Of a DNA stretch of 8,452 nucleotides, positions 1 through 6,135 are shown piece by piece. Made by a program: the position numbers and the translations under genes. The DNA comes from PALSA-1004 sp046715035. GTDB taxonomy: Bacteria > Pseudomonadota > Gammaproteobacteria > Burkholderiales > SG8-41. Numbering within the stretch: the first letter of the stretch is position 1; each line of letters begins with the position of its first letter. Where the stretch lies: NCBI GenBank assembly GCA_046715035.1, contig JBKJZR010000220.1, forward strand, positions 1-8,452. Direction: 5' to 3'. A model generated the notes under the pieces. That model saw nothing but the letters and a program-made list of their open reading frames with translations. It was not told where the DNA came from and did not search any database.

Positions 1-1016
1 CATTCGACGCGGATCCCGGCGGCGTCAGCCACCTTCTGCCACTTCTCGATCTCGCGCTTCAGGAACGCGGCAGTCTGCGCGGGCGTCAGCACGAGCGGCT
101 CCATCGCCAGACTTGCAAGCCGCTCGACGTAATCGGGTCGGGCCAGCACTTTATTGTGCGCAGCGACGATGCTCGCCTGCACCGCGGCCGGTGTCCTGAC
201 CGGCACGGCGATCCCCCACCACGTGCTGGATACGATCGCCGGCATGCCGAGCGCGGCAAATGTCGGCGTGTCGGGAAGCGGCGCGAGCCGGCGCGTGTGG
301 GAAGCGGCGAGCGCCCGCAAGCGGCCGCTCTTGACGTGCGCCAACACGGCCGAGAGATCGTTGACCACCATGTCGACCTCTCCGGACAGCAGGCCGACGG
401 TCGCCGGCGCGCCGCCTTTGAATGGAACGTGCAGGATGTTGATGCCGGCGTGGTACTTGAACAGCTCGCCGCCCATCTGCACGATCGTACCGGTGCCCGC
501 TGACGCAAACGTATACTTGCCGGGCTGCTGCTTCGCCAGGGCGATGAGCTCTTTCACACTTTTCGCGGGAAGGCTTTCCCTGACGGCGAGGACGTGCGGC
601 GCGTTCGCCACGAGCCCGATCAGCGCAAAGTCGCGAAAGACGTCGTAGGGCAGATTTTTCATGAGCACGAGGTTCACGGCGAACGTGCTCGTCGAGCCGA
701 ACAGCAGCGTGTGTCCGTCGGGATTCGAGCGCGCCGCGATCTCGGTGCCGATAATGCCCGCAGCGCCCGCCCGGTTATCGGTGACGACCTGTTCGTGCCA
801 GAGGTCGGTCAGATGCTGAGCGAAGAGCCGTCCGACGAAATCCGCGGGACCGCCCGCGGGAAACGGGATCATCATGCGCACCGGGCGCGTCGGGAACGAA
901 TCGGCCGCCAGCGTGGGCGCGCCCCCGCAGCAAACGATGAACAGCGCCGCGGTGCGACAGCCGTCGACGCAGAATCGGCGCCAAGCCGGCTGCTGAGTCG
1001 CGTCGGGATCCGGCAT
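1..1016 (-). CDS. Bug/TctC-family periplasmic solute-binding protein (Bug B), partial at the left edge
   Basis: Receptor of the Bug family, which binds small carboxylates or related solutes in the periplasm for tripartite tricarboxylate-type transporters. Reading leftward from ATG at 1016, 338 codons are open. The last readable residues (AGIRVE) form a typical Bug C-terminus. They are followed by TG at the edge, so the stop is probably a TGA cut by one base. Motifs: FPTRPVRMMIPFPAGGPADF (residues 41-60, first ligand loop, Asp59), DNRAGAAGIIG, PDGHTLLFG, a KSVKELIALAK helix, ASAGTG followed by QMGGELFK, HVPFKGG, and STWWGIAVP. The N-terminus is long and unusual: about 12 polar residues, then RRFCVDGCR, a short hydrophobic stretch rich in Cys, and a likely cleavage near LAA/DSF. 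Position 81 bp below hydrolase 1 on the same strand suggests co-transcription. The Shine-Dalgarno is weak (GGGT). The ligand is unknown. The usual His of the second ligand loop is Gln here. Confidence 0.9.
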   Translation of the reverse strand, partial: MPDPDATQQPAWRRFCVDGCRTAALFIVCCGGAPTLAADSFPTRPVRMMIPFPAGGPADFVGRLFAQHLTDLWHEQVVTDNRAGAAGIIGTEIAARSNPDGHTLLFGSTSTFAVNLVLMKNLPYDVFRDFALIGLVANAPHVLAVRESLPAKSVKELIALAKQQPGKYTFASAGTGTIVQMGGELFKYHAGINILHVPFKGGAPATVGLLSGEVDMVVNDLSAVLAHVKSGRLRALAASHTRRLAPLPDTPTFAALGMPAIVSSTWWGIAVPVRTPAAVQASIVAAHNKVLARPDYVERLASLAMEPLVLTPAQTAAFLKREIEKWQKVADAAGIRVE

Positions 1017-1097
1017 TCGATGTACCCGTGGGTTGCGGTGACGTGCGTTGCAGGATTTCGGCAATGATGAACGATGCGTCGTCTAGTCGAAGTACGG

Positions 1098-1913
1098 CTA
1101 CGCGCCGCCCGCCCTGCGCTCGAGAAACGACAGCACGTCATCCACGCAGCGCTCGGGCAGGTAATCGCAGACGTTGTGACGCGCATTTTCGTAGTACTTG
1201 AGCTCGCTGCCGGCGATGCGCTTTTGCATCTCCTCGTAGACCGACGCATGACCGATCGGCTCGGCGCCGGGGCCGACGATCAGCGTTGGACATTTGATCG
1301 CCGCGATCTCATCGGTGAAATCCGTGTCCGTCCAGTAGCCGACGAAGCGCGCGATGTATGCGGGATCGTTCTTGCAGATCTCGTCGAGAAACCAGTCGAT
1401 CAGGCCCTGATCGACCTCGCCGACGGGAAAGCGGTCGGCAATCGTTTCCGCGAACACCGGGCGCATGCCCCGCTGCGCCACGTCGCGCAGCCACACCTTG
1501 CCCTGCTCCCCCTGGAAGCCCGGTGCCGAGCCGAACAGGACCAGGCTTTTCACGCGTGCGGGATGATGGATCGCCAGCTGCTGCGCCGAATAGCCGCCGG
1601 CCGAGTTGCCCACGACGTGGACCGTGTCCAGCTTGAGGTGGTCGAGCAGCTCGACCACGTCCGTCATCAGGCGTTTTTTGTCGAGCGGCAGGTCATCGGG
1701 GGGAATCTGCGACGCGCCGTGGCCGCGCATATCCATGCGTATCACGCGATAGCGGCGCGCGAGCCCGGGCACCATCGAAAAGAAGCGCTGCGAAGCGCCC
1801 ATCGCCGAGTGCAGCATGAGCAGCGGTTCGCCCGGTGTCCAGGGGTCGGTAAAGTCATCGATGTAGTAGGCGATGTGGATGCCGTCGCTGGTCTTGAACG
1901 TCTGTTTTTCCAT
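1098..1913 (-). CDS. alpha/beta hydrolase 1 (enol-lactonase/esterase-like)
   Basis: Cytoplasmic alpha/beta-fold hydrolase of 271 residues without a signal peptide, the usual size for the 3-oxoadipate enol-lactonase-like branch. Visible elements are the oxyanion region LHSAMG (34-39), DMRGHGASQ (61-69, after strand 4) and the nucleophile elbow GNSAGG with Ser104. The strand-7 acid region reads PTLIVGPGAEPIG, with Glu218 where Asp is usual, and the catalytic His246 lies in NARHNV. It shares the N-terminal motif DDFTDPW with the second hydrolase of the window (minus strand, 4073-4897). By eye the two are about half identical over the first 120 residues and less alike after that. The start ATG has GAGG seven bases upstream. 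It begins 22 bp after the stop of the upstream Bug gene, which implies one transcript. It probably opens an ester, lactone or amide, but the substrate cannot be read from sequence. Confidence 0.93.
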   Translation of the reverse strand: MEKQTFKTSDGIHIAYYIDDFTDPWTPGEPLLMLHSAMGASQRFFSMVPGLARRYRVIRMDMRGHGASQIPPDDLPLDKKRLMTDVVELLDHLKLDTVHVVGNSAGGYSAQQLAIHHPARVKSLVLFGSAPGFQGEQGKVWLRDVAQRGMRPVFAETIADRFPVGEVDQGLIDWFLDEICKNDPAYIARFVGYWTDTDFTDEIAAIKCPTLIVGPGAEPIGHASVYEEMQKRIAGSELKYYENARHNVCDYLPERCVDDVLSFLERRAGGA

Positions 1914-1935
1914 TGCTGTCCTCGCTGGCTGCGGC

Positions 1936-2901
1936 TTATTGCGGCGTGATGCCTGCGGCCATCACGATCTTCGCGAACTTGGCCACATCGTCGCGGATGA
2001 TCTGGGCGAATTGCTGAGGCGTGCTCGATTCCGGCTCCGATCCGCCCGCGACGAATTTTTCCTGCAGATCCTTCATGGCGATCGCCTTCACGATCGCAGC
2101 GTTGAGCCGCTCGACGAGCTCGCGCGGCATGTTCGGCGGCCCCATTACCCCGAACCACGAGGTCAGCTCGTAGCCCGCCAGCCCGGCCTCGCTCATCGTC
2201 GGCACGTTGGGGAGGCTCGCGGTGCGGCGGGTGCCGGTCACCGCCAGCGGCCGCAGCTTGCCGGAATTGATGTGGACGAGCGTCGATTGCACCACCGTGA
2301 TCATCATGTCGACCTGCCCCGCGAGCAGATCGACGAAAGCGGGCGTATCGCCCTTGTAGGGAACATGCACGATGTCGACTTTGGCGAGCGACTTGAACAT
2401 CTCCGCCGAGAGGTGCGGCGTAGCGCCGGTGCCGGAGGAGGCGTAATTCATCTTTCCCGGATGCGCTTTCGCGAGCCCGATGAGCTCCTTTACATTCTTG
2501 GCCGGCAGCGCCGCCGGTACCACGAGCACGTTCTGGATGCGGCAGGTCAGCGATAACGGCGTGAAATCCCGGAGCACATCGAACGGGAGCTTGGCATACA
2601 CGCTCGGCGCGACCGCGAGCGAACCGAAGCCCATGAGCAGGTTGTAACCATCCGGCGCAGCCTTGGCGATGCCGTCAGCGGCTATCGTCCCGCCCGCACC
2701 GCCGCGGTTTTCGACGATGACGCTGTGCCCGAAAAGCTCGCTCAGCTTCTGCGCGAGCACGCGCGCGTGATAGTCGTTCGCCCCGCCTGCCGGAAATCCC
2801 GAGATCAAACGCACGGGCTTGGCGGGGTATGTCTCGGCGGCCTGCACGCCCGCCGCCGCGCAGCCGAGGAGCGACGCTACCACGAACAGTCCGACCTTCA
2901 T
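1936..2901 (-). CDS. Bug/TctC-family periplasmic solute-binding protein (Bug A)
   Basis: Complete Bug receptor, first gene of the leftward operon. From ATG 2901 it has 321 residues, the normal family length. It begins with a classic signal peptide (MKVGLFVVASLLGC, then cleavage near VQA/AETYP). The SLLGC stretch is also weakly lipobox-like. Motifs: KPVRLISGFPAGGANDYHAR (first ligand loop, Asp43), ENRGGAGGTIAADGIAKAAPDGY, KLPFDVLRDFTPL, ASSGTGATPHLSAEMFK (second loop), HVPYKGDTPAFVDLLAGQVD, LPNVPTMSEAG, SWFGVMGP, and a C-terminal IVMAAGITPQ with TAA stop. Longer in-frame starts exist (ATG 2919, GTG 2925). A promoter at 2929-2957 predicts transcription from about 2922, which excludes the GTG and leaves ATG 2919 almost leaderless. 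ATG 2901 has AAGG four bases upstream, so it was chosen. The ligand is unknown and no membrane subunits are nearby. Confidence 0.93.
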   Translation of the reverse strand: MKVGLFVVASLLGCAAAGVQAAETYPAKPVRLISGFPAGGANDYHARVLAQKLSELFGHSVIVENRGGAGGTIAADGIAKAAPDGYNLLMGFGSLAVAPSVYAKLPFDVLRDFTPLSLTCRIQNVLVVPAALPAKNVKELIGLAKAHPGKMNYASSGTGATPHLSAEMFKSLAKVDIVHVPYKGDTPAFVDLLAGQVDMMITVVQSTLVHINSGKLRPLAVTGTRRTASLPNVPTMSEAGLAGYELTSWFGVMGPPNMPRELVERLNAAIVKAIAMKDLQEKFVAGGSEPESSTPQQFAQIIRDDVAKFAKIVMAAGITPQ

Positions 2902-2928
2902 CCCGCCTTGCGTACGCATGTCCACCGA

Positions 2929-2957
2929 ATCATAGCGATCGGTCCCTTACGGGGCAA
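2929..2957 (-). promoter_or_regulatory. sigma70-type promoter of the Bug A-hydrolase-Bug B operon
   Basis: On the minus strand TTGCCC (2957-2952, four of six to the -35 consensus) is followed by exactly 17 bases and TATGAT (2934-2929, five of six to the -10 consensus). Expected transcription start is about 2922, giving a leader of roughly 21 bases before ATG 2901, with AAGG as ribosome binding site. Seen by inspection only and not tested. Confidence 0.55.
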
Positions 2958-2967
2958 GCTGCACCCG

Positions 2968-2989
2968 CCGGCGCCGGTTGCACGCGTGC
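2968..2989. promoter_or_regulatory. pair of perfect 10-bp palindromes in the divergent Bug A/Bug C region, possible operator
   Basis: CCGGCGCCGG (2968-2977) and GCACGCGTGC (2980-2989) are each perfect palindromes separated by two bases. They lie just upstream of the leftward promoter and about 75 bp before the rightward Bug C gene. The sites could bind a dimeric regulator that serves both directions, but GC-rich palindromes also arise by chance. A TATATT (2990-2995) follows directly but has no matching -35 on the plus strand. Confidence 0.25.
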
Positions 2990-3063
2990 TATATTTGCGG
3001 ACGTAGAGACTCGCCTGCGTTTGCATCGTTCATCTCACAGCGAGTCACACGCGAGGTGCGGAA

Positions 3064-4047
3064 ATGACGTCAGCCCAGGTCGCAATGCATGCGGTCCTTT
3101 GCACGATAGTAGGCGCAACGTGCGGGCCGGGTGTTTACGCGCAATCCTTCCCGTCCAAGACGCTGCGCATCGTGGTGCCGTTTCCACCGGGCGGCCCGTC
3201 CGATTATGCGGCGCGCATCCTGGCGCAGAAGCTGCCGGAATATGTAGGCCAGCAGACGATCGTCGATAATCGTCCGGGCGCCTCCGGCATGCTGGGCGCG
3301 GAGCTGGTCGCGCGCGCGGCGCCGGACGGTTACACGATGGTCATCGCCAACACGGGCATGCTGACGATCCTGCCGCACCTCGAAGCGAAAATGCCCTACG
3401 ACCCGCTGCGCGACTTCACGCCGATCACCAACCTGGTCGGCGGTCCCTCGTTTCTGCTGGTTCATCCGTCGCTACCCGTGCGCGATGTGAAGCAGCTCAT
3501 CGCTCTCGCCAAGAAGCGTCCCGGGCAATTGACCTACGCCTCGGCAAGCATCGGCCAGATCTCGCACATGAACGGCGAGCTGATGAAGCTGCTGGCGGGC
3601 ATCGATCTCCTGCACGTGCCGTACAAGGGGACGGGACCGATCATGCCCGAGCTGATCGGCGGCCAGGTTTCGATGACCTTCTCGACCTCGGCCGACAACC
3701 TGCAATTCGTCAAGGCTGGACGCGTGCGCCTGCTCGCAGTGACCGGTAAGCAGCGTCTGCCGATGATTCCCGACACCCCGACGATGGCTGAATCGGGGCT
3801 GCCCGGCTTCGATTCGCTCAACTGGAATGGCATCGTCGGGCCGGCTGGCATGCCGCGTGAGATCCTGCTGCGACTCAATCGCGAATTTGCGCGCGCGCTC
3901 AATTCGCCCGATATCAAAGAGCGGGTGTCCGCGCTGGGCAACTTCGTGATCGGCGACAGCCCCGAACAATTCGGTGCTTACATCCGCGACGAGTACGACA
4001 AGTGGGGTCGCGTCGTGAAGCAGGCGAACATCAAAGCAGCCGGGTGA
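3064..4047 (+). CDS. Bug/TctC-family periplasmic solute-binding protein (Bug C)
   Basis: Complete 327-residue Bug receptor, divergent from the leftward operon. ATG 3064 has GAGG seven bases upstream, and no ATG, GTG or TTG occurs between it and an upstream in-frame stop. The first 26 residues form a hydrophobic leader ending VYA/QSFP, but it has no Lys or Arg in its n-region, which is odd for a signal peptide. Motifs: TLRIVVPFPPGGPSDYAARI (33-52, Asp47), DNRPGASGMLG (69-79), PDGYTMV, PYDPLRDFTP (111-120), ASASIGQISHMNGELMK in the second loop (159-175, lacking the usual GTG), HVPYKGTGP (184-192), IPDTPTMAESG, and LNWNGIVGP. The C-terminus KWGRVVKQANIKAAG is typical. It appears monocistronic, converging on hydrolase 2 with 25 bp between stops. 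The ligand is unknown, and the altered pocket suggests it differs from the neighbours' ligands. Confidence 0.93.
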   Translation: MTSAQVAMHAVLCTIVGATCGPGVYAQSFPSKTLRIVVPFPPGGPSDYAARILAQKLPEYVGQQTIVDNRPGASGMLGAELVARAAPDGYTMVIANTGMLTILPHLEAKMPYDPLRDFTPITNLVGGPSFLLVHPSLPVRDVKQLIALAKKRPGQLTYASASIGQISHMNGELMKLLAGIDLLHVPYKGTGPIMPELIGGQVSMTFSTSADNLQFVKAGRVRLLAVTGKQRLPMIPDTPTMAESGLPGFDSLNWNGIVGPAGMPREILLRLNREFARALNSPDIKERVSALGNFVIGDSPEQFGAYIRDEYDKWGRVVKQANIKAAG

Positions 4048-4048
4048 A

Positions 4049-4064
4049 GCGGCGCGCGCGCCGC
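4049..4064. terminator. perfect 16-bp GC palindrome between convergent genes, possible bidirectional terminator
   Basis: GCGGCGCGCGCGCCGC is a perfect palindrome that begins one base after the stop of Bug C. It lies nine bases beyond the stop of the convergent hydrolase 2. It can fold as a six-pair stem with a CGCG loop from either strand. No T-tract follows on either side, so it is not a standard intrinsic terminator. The convergent location is the main support. Confidence 0.35.
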
Positions 4065-4072
4065 GGATAACG

Positions 4073-4897
4073 TCACGATGCCGCGGCCAGTCGCGGCAGC
4101 TCGCGCAGGAATGCGCGCATCTCCTGCGCGCAGCGGTCGGGGATCTCGCCGACCATGCTATGGCCGGGCCCGTGTATCCCCACGTAACGCAGGTTGCGCA
4201 GATGCTTGCGCATCAGGTCGTATTCGCGGGCCTCGACCATCGGGTCGGGCTCCGGCACCACCATCAGTGTAGGACACGTGATGGCCCCGAGCTTTTCGGG
4301 AAAGTACTCGCTCGCCATCAGCGGCACGAAGCGGCCGAGAAATTCGGGCGTCACGCCTTCGGCCGTATCGAGAAACCATTGGTCGCGTGCGGGATCGGCC
4401 TCGCCGATGCGGTCGCGCAGCGTTTCGGTGAGAAACTGGCGCACCCCGCCCCGGGCCACACGCGCGAGCCAGTCGCCCTTCCGGGGCCGCTCGGGATTGA
4501 TGCCGGCGGTCGCCGCGAACAATGCGAGCGACGCGAAGCGCTCGGGAAACCGCAGTGCAGCGTGCATCGCGATGATGCCGCCCGCCGACGCGCCGGCGAC
4601 ATGCGCCTGGCTGCAACCGAGGTGATCGAGCAGCTCGACGAGATCTCGCGCGAGCCGCTCGTTGGTCAGCGGCTGGCCCATTCCCGCCTCGGATTTGCCA
4701 TGGCCGCGTATGTCGGGCCGCACCACCCGGTAATCGCGCGCCAGGTGCGGCACCCATGCGTACAAACGCTGCGCGCTGCCCATGCCTGGATGCAGCAACA
4801 CCACGTATTCGGCCTGCTTCCACGGGTCGGTAAAATCGTCGAGACAATAATGCAGCGACGTGCCGTCGCTCGCCTGGAATGCTTGGGATAGGGTCAT
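4073..4897 (-). CDS. alpha/beta hydrolase 2 (enol-lactonase/esterase-like)
   Basis: Cytoplasmic alpha/beta hydrolase of 274 residues with a complete canonical triad. The nucleophile is Ser104 in GASAGG, the acid is Asp218 in VVPEPDPM, and the base is His246 in GPGHSM. The oxyanion region is LLHPGMG (34-40), and RPDIRGHGKSE (60-70) follows strand 4. DDFTDPW near the N-terminus is shared with hydrolase 1, and the triad positions coincide in the two proteins, so they are paralogues. There is no signal peptide. ATG 4897 has no clear Shine-Dalgarno. A TATAAT at 4966-4971 on the minus strand, bracketed by an inverted repeat, is its probable regulated promoter and would give a leader of about 60 bases. 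It runs convergent to Bug C and divergent from Bug D. The substrate is unknown; an ester, lactone or amide bond is the family expectation. Confidence 0.93.
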   Translation of the reverse strand: MTLSQAFQASDGTSLHYCLDDFTDPWKQAEYVVLLHPGMGSAQRLYAWVPHLARDYRVVRPDIRGHGKSEAGMGQPLTNERLARDLVELLDHLGCSQAHVAGASAGGIIAMHAALRFPERFASLALFAATAGINPERPRKGDWLARVARGGVRQFLTETLRDRIGEADPARDQWFLDTAEGVTPEFLGRFVPLMASEYFPEKLGAITCPTLMVVPEPDPMVEAREYDLMRKHLRNLRYVGIHGPGHSMVGEIPDRCAQEMRAFLRELPRLAAAS

Positions 4898-4937
4898 CGG
4901 TAGGGGCGCAGCTCGGTCGCGCGCGTGACAGCGACGC

Positions 4938-4981
4938 GCGCTTCAACAGAGAGAGGAGACAGCGGATTATAGTTGAAGCGC
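4938..4981. promoter_or_regulatory. operator-like 10-bp inverted repeat around the minus-strand TATAAT
   Basis: GCGCTTCAAC (4938-4947) and GTTGAAGCGC (4972-4981) are perfect inverted copies separated by 24 bases. Between them, abutting the right arm, the minus strand reads TATAAT (4971-4966), a perfect -10 box for hydrolase 2. No -35 match is found at 16-19 bases. With transcription starting near 4959, only one arm would be in the RNA, so a DNA operator is more likely than an RNA hairpin. The arm centres are 34 bp apart, about three helical turns. Confidence 0.45.
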
Positions 4982-5017
4982 ATAGCGCGCGTGCGGACGG
5001 CCGCGGCAACAGCGTTT

Positions 5018-5026
5018 TGCTACTAT
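5018..5026 (+). promoter_or_regulatory. possible extended -10 promoter for Bug D
   Basis: TGC followed by TACTAT (5021-5026, four of six to the -10 consensus) forms an extended -10. There is no recognisable -35 upstream. A start near 5033 would leave a leader of about 35 bases before GTG 5068. Weak evidence. Confidence 0.25.
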
Positions 5027-5056
5027 GCAGAGCGCATTACATCCGCCGCACTCACC

Positions 5057-5061
5057 GGAGA
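5057..5061 (+). promoter_or_regulatory. ribosome binding site that fixes the GTG start of Bug D
   Basis: GGAGA lies six bases before GTG 5068, a near-ideal Shine-Dalgarno spacing. The same frame is open upstream to an ATG at 4879, but that longer reading would overlap hydrolase 2 and bury the signal peptide. The GTG is therefore the better start. Confidence 0.7.
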
Positions 5062-5067
5062 ATCGAC

Positions 5068-6045
5068 GTGCCTCGTCTGCTACTCGCCGTCACGACAGCG
5101 ATCGCGCTCACGCCGTATGGCCATTTGCACGCCGCTGTCGACGACCGCGCTTATCCGCTGCGCCCGATCCGGCTGATTGTGCCGTTTGCGCCGGCCGGCA
5201 GCGCCGACAACCTCGCGCGCACATTGCAACCCGCGCTCAGCGATGCGCTCGGCCAGTCACTGGTCATCGATAACCGGCCTGGCGCAAGCAGCATCATCGG
5301 CACTGACCTTACTGCAAAAGCGGCGCCCGACGGCTATACGCTGCTGCTGATCACGACCACCCATACGGTGAACCCCGCGCTCATGAGCAAGCTGCCGTTC
5401 GATGCGCTCAAGGATTTCGCTCCGGTTGCACTGGTCGTGTCCCAGCCCAACATTCTCGTCGTGCACCCGGCGGTGCCGGCCCGCTCCGTGAAAGAGCTCA
5501 TCGCGCTCGCCAAGGCCAAGCCCGGCTCGCTCACCTTCGCCTCCGGCGGCAACGGCAGCTCGCCGCATCTTTCCGGCGAGCTGCTCAAGATGGTCGCCGG
5601 GATCCAGATCACGCACGTGCCGTACAAAGGCTCCGGTCCCGGCGTCACCGATCTGCTCGGTGGTCATGTGCAGATGATGTTCGCCGGGCCACTGGCCATC
5701 GAACAGCACATCAGGCTGGGACGCCTGCGCGCGCTCGCTGTTGCCGACGCGCGCCGTTCCGCGGTGCTGCCCGAGGTGCCTACCATGGCCGAGGCCGGTG
5801 CGGCGGGCGTCGAAACAGGCACCTGGTACGGCATGCTTGCCCCGGCGCGCACGTCACCGGCCGTAGTCGACACACTCTACGCCTCGATCGCACGAGTTTT
5901 GCAACTGCCCGAGCTCAAAACGCGCCTGCTCGCGCAAGGTGTCGATATCGTGGCGATGCCGCCCCGGGAGTTCGGCGTGATGCTGCGCAATGAGATCGCC
6001 AAATGGAGCAAGGTCGTGAAGGACGCGAACGTGCAGGCGAACTGA
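5068..6045 (+). CDS. Bug/TctC-family periplasmic solute-binding protein (Bug D)
   Basis: Complete Bug receptor of 325 residues starting at GTG, a start supported by the preceding GGAGA. The leader MPRLLLAVTTAIALTPYG has an Arg, a hydrophobic core and probable cleavage near LHA/AVDD (residue 22). Motifs: PIRLIVPFAPAGSADNLART (33-52), DNRPGASSIIGTD, PDGYTLLLITTTHTVNP, KLPFDALKDFAPV, KSVKELIALAK with an Arg in place of the leading Lys, ASGGNGSSPHLSGELLK (second loop), HVPYKGSGPGVTDLLGGHV, LPEVPTMAEAG, and TWYGMLAPART. The C-terminus is VVKDANVQAN. The first loop reads PAGS instead of the PGG/AGG seen in the other four receptors of the window, so pocket chemistry may differ. It lies 90 bp upstream of the aminotransferase on the same strand, suggesting a shared transcript or function. 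The ligand is unknown. Confidence 0.93.
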   Translation: MPRLLLAVTTAIALTPYGHLHAAVDDRAYPLRPIRLIVPFAPAGSADNLARTLQPALSDALGQSLVIDNRPGASSIIGTDLTAKAAPDGYTLLLITTTHTVNPALMSKLPFDALKDFAPVALVVSQPNILVVHPAVPARSVKELIALAKAKPGSLTFASGGNGSSPHLSGELLKMVAGIQITHVPYKGSGPGVTDLLGGHVQMMFAGPLAIEQHIRLGRLRALAVADARRSAVLPEVPTMAEAGAAGVETGTWYGMLAPARTSPAVVDTLYASIARVLQLPELKTRLLAQGVDIVAMPPREFGVMLRNEIAKWSKVVKDANVQAN

Positions 6046-6087
6046 GCGCAGATGACGGCGTGCATCGAGCGCCGCCGATGTCCATGA

Positions 6088-6097
6088 TTTCGCGAAA
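6088..6097. promoter_or_regulatory. perfect 10-bp palindrome upstream of the aminotransferase, possible operator
   Basis: TTTCGCGAAA is a perfect palindrome 38 bases before the aminotransferase start, in a 90-bp gap after Bug D. A partly AT-rich stretch (GCAGAATACAG) follows but contains no convincing -10/-35 pair. It could be a regulator site for an internal promoter. Low confidence. Confidence 0.25.
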
Positions 6098-6135
6098 CTG
6101 GCAGAATACAGATCCGGCAACTCACAGGATGCCCC

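Noticed and set aside
1074..1949. 291-codon plus-strand frame opposite hydrolase 1
   Set aside because: It is an antisense shadow: His-, Arg- and Asp-rich with no domain, while the minus strand encodes a hydrolase with an ordered triad.
2978..2995. TTGCAC plus TATATT as a plus-strand promoter for Bug C
   Set aside because: The two boxes are only six bases apart. No -35 match sits at 15-19 bases from TATATT, and no other convincing pair was found before 3064.
4879..5067. Upstream extension of Bug D to ATG 4879
   Set aside because: The extension would overlap hydrolase 2, place about 63 low-complexity Arg-rich residues before the signal peptide and ignore the strong GGAGA/GTG start.
6098..6121. 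Possible sigma54 site (TGGCAG...) before the aminotransferase
   Set aside because: The GC element of the -12 box is not at the required spacing from TGGC, so the match does not hold.
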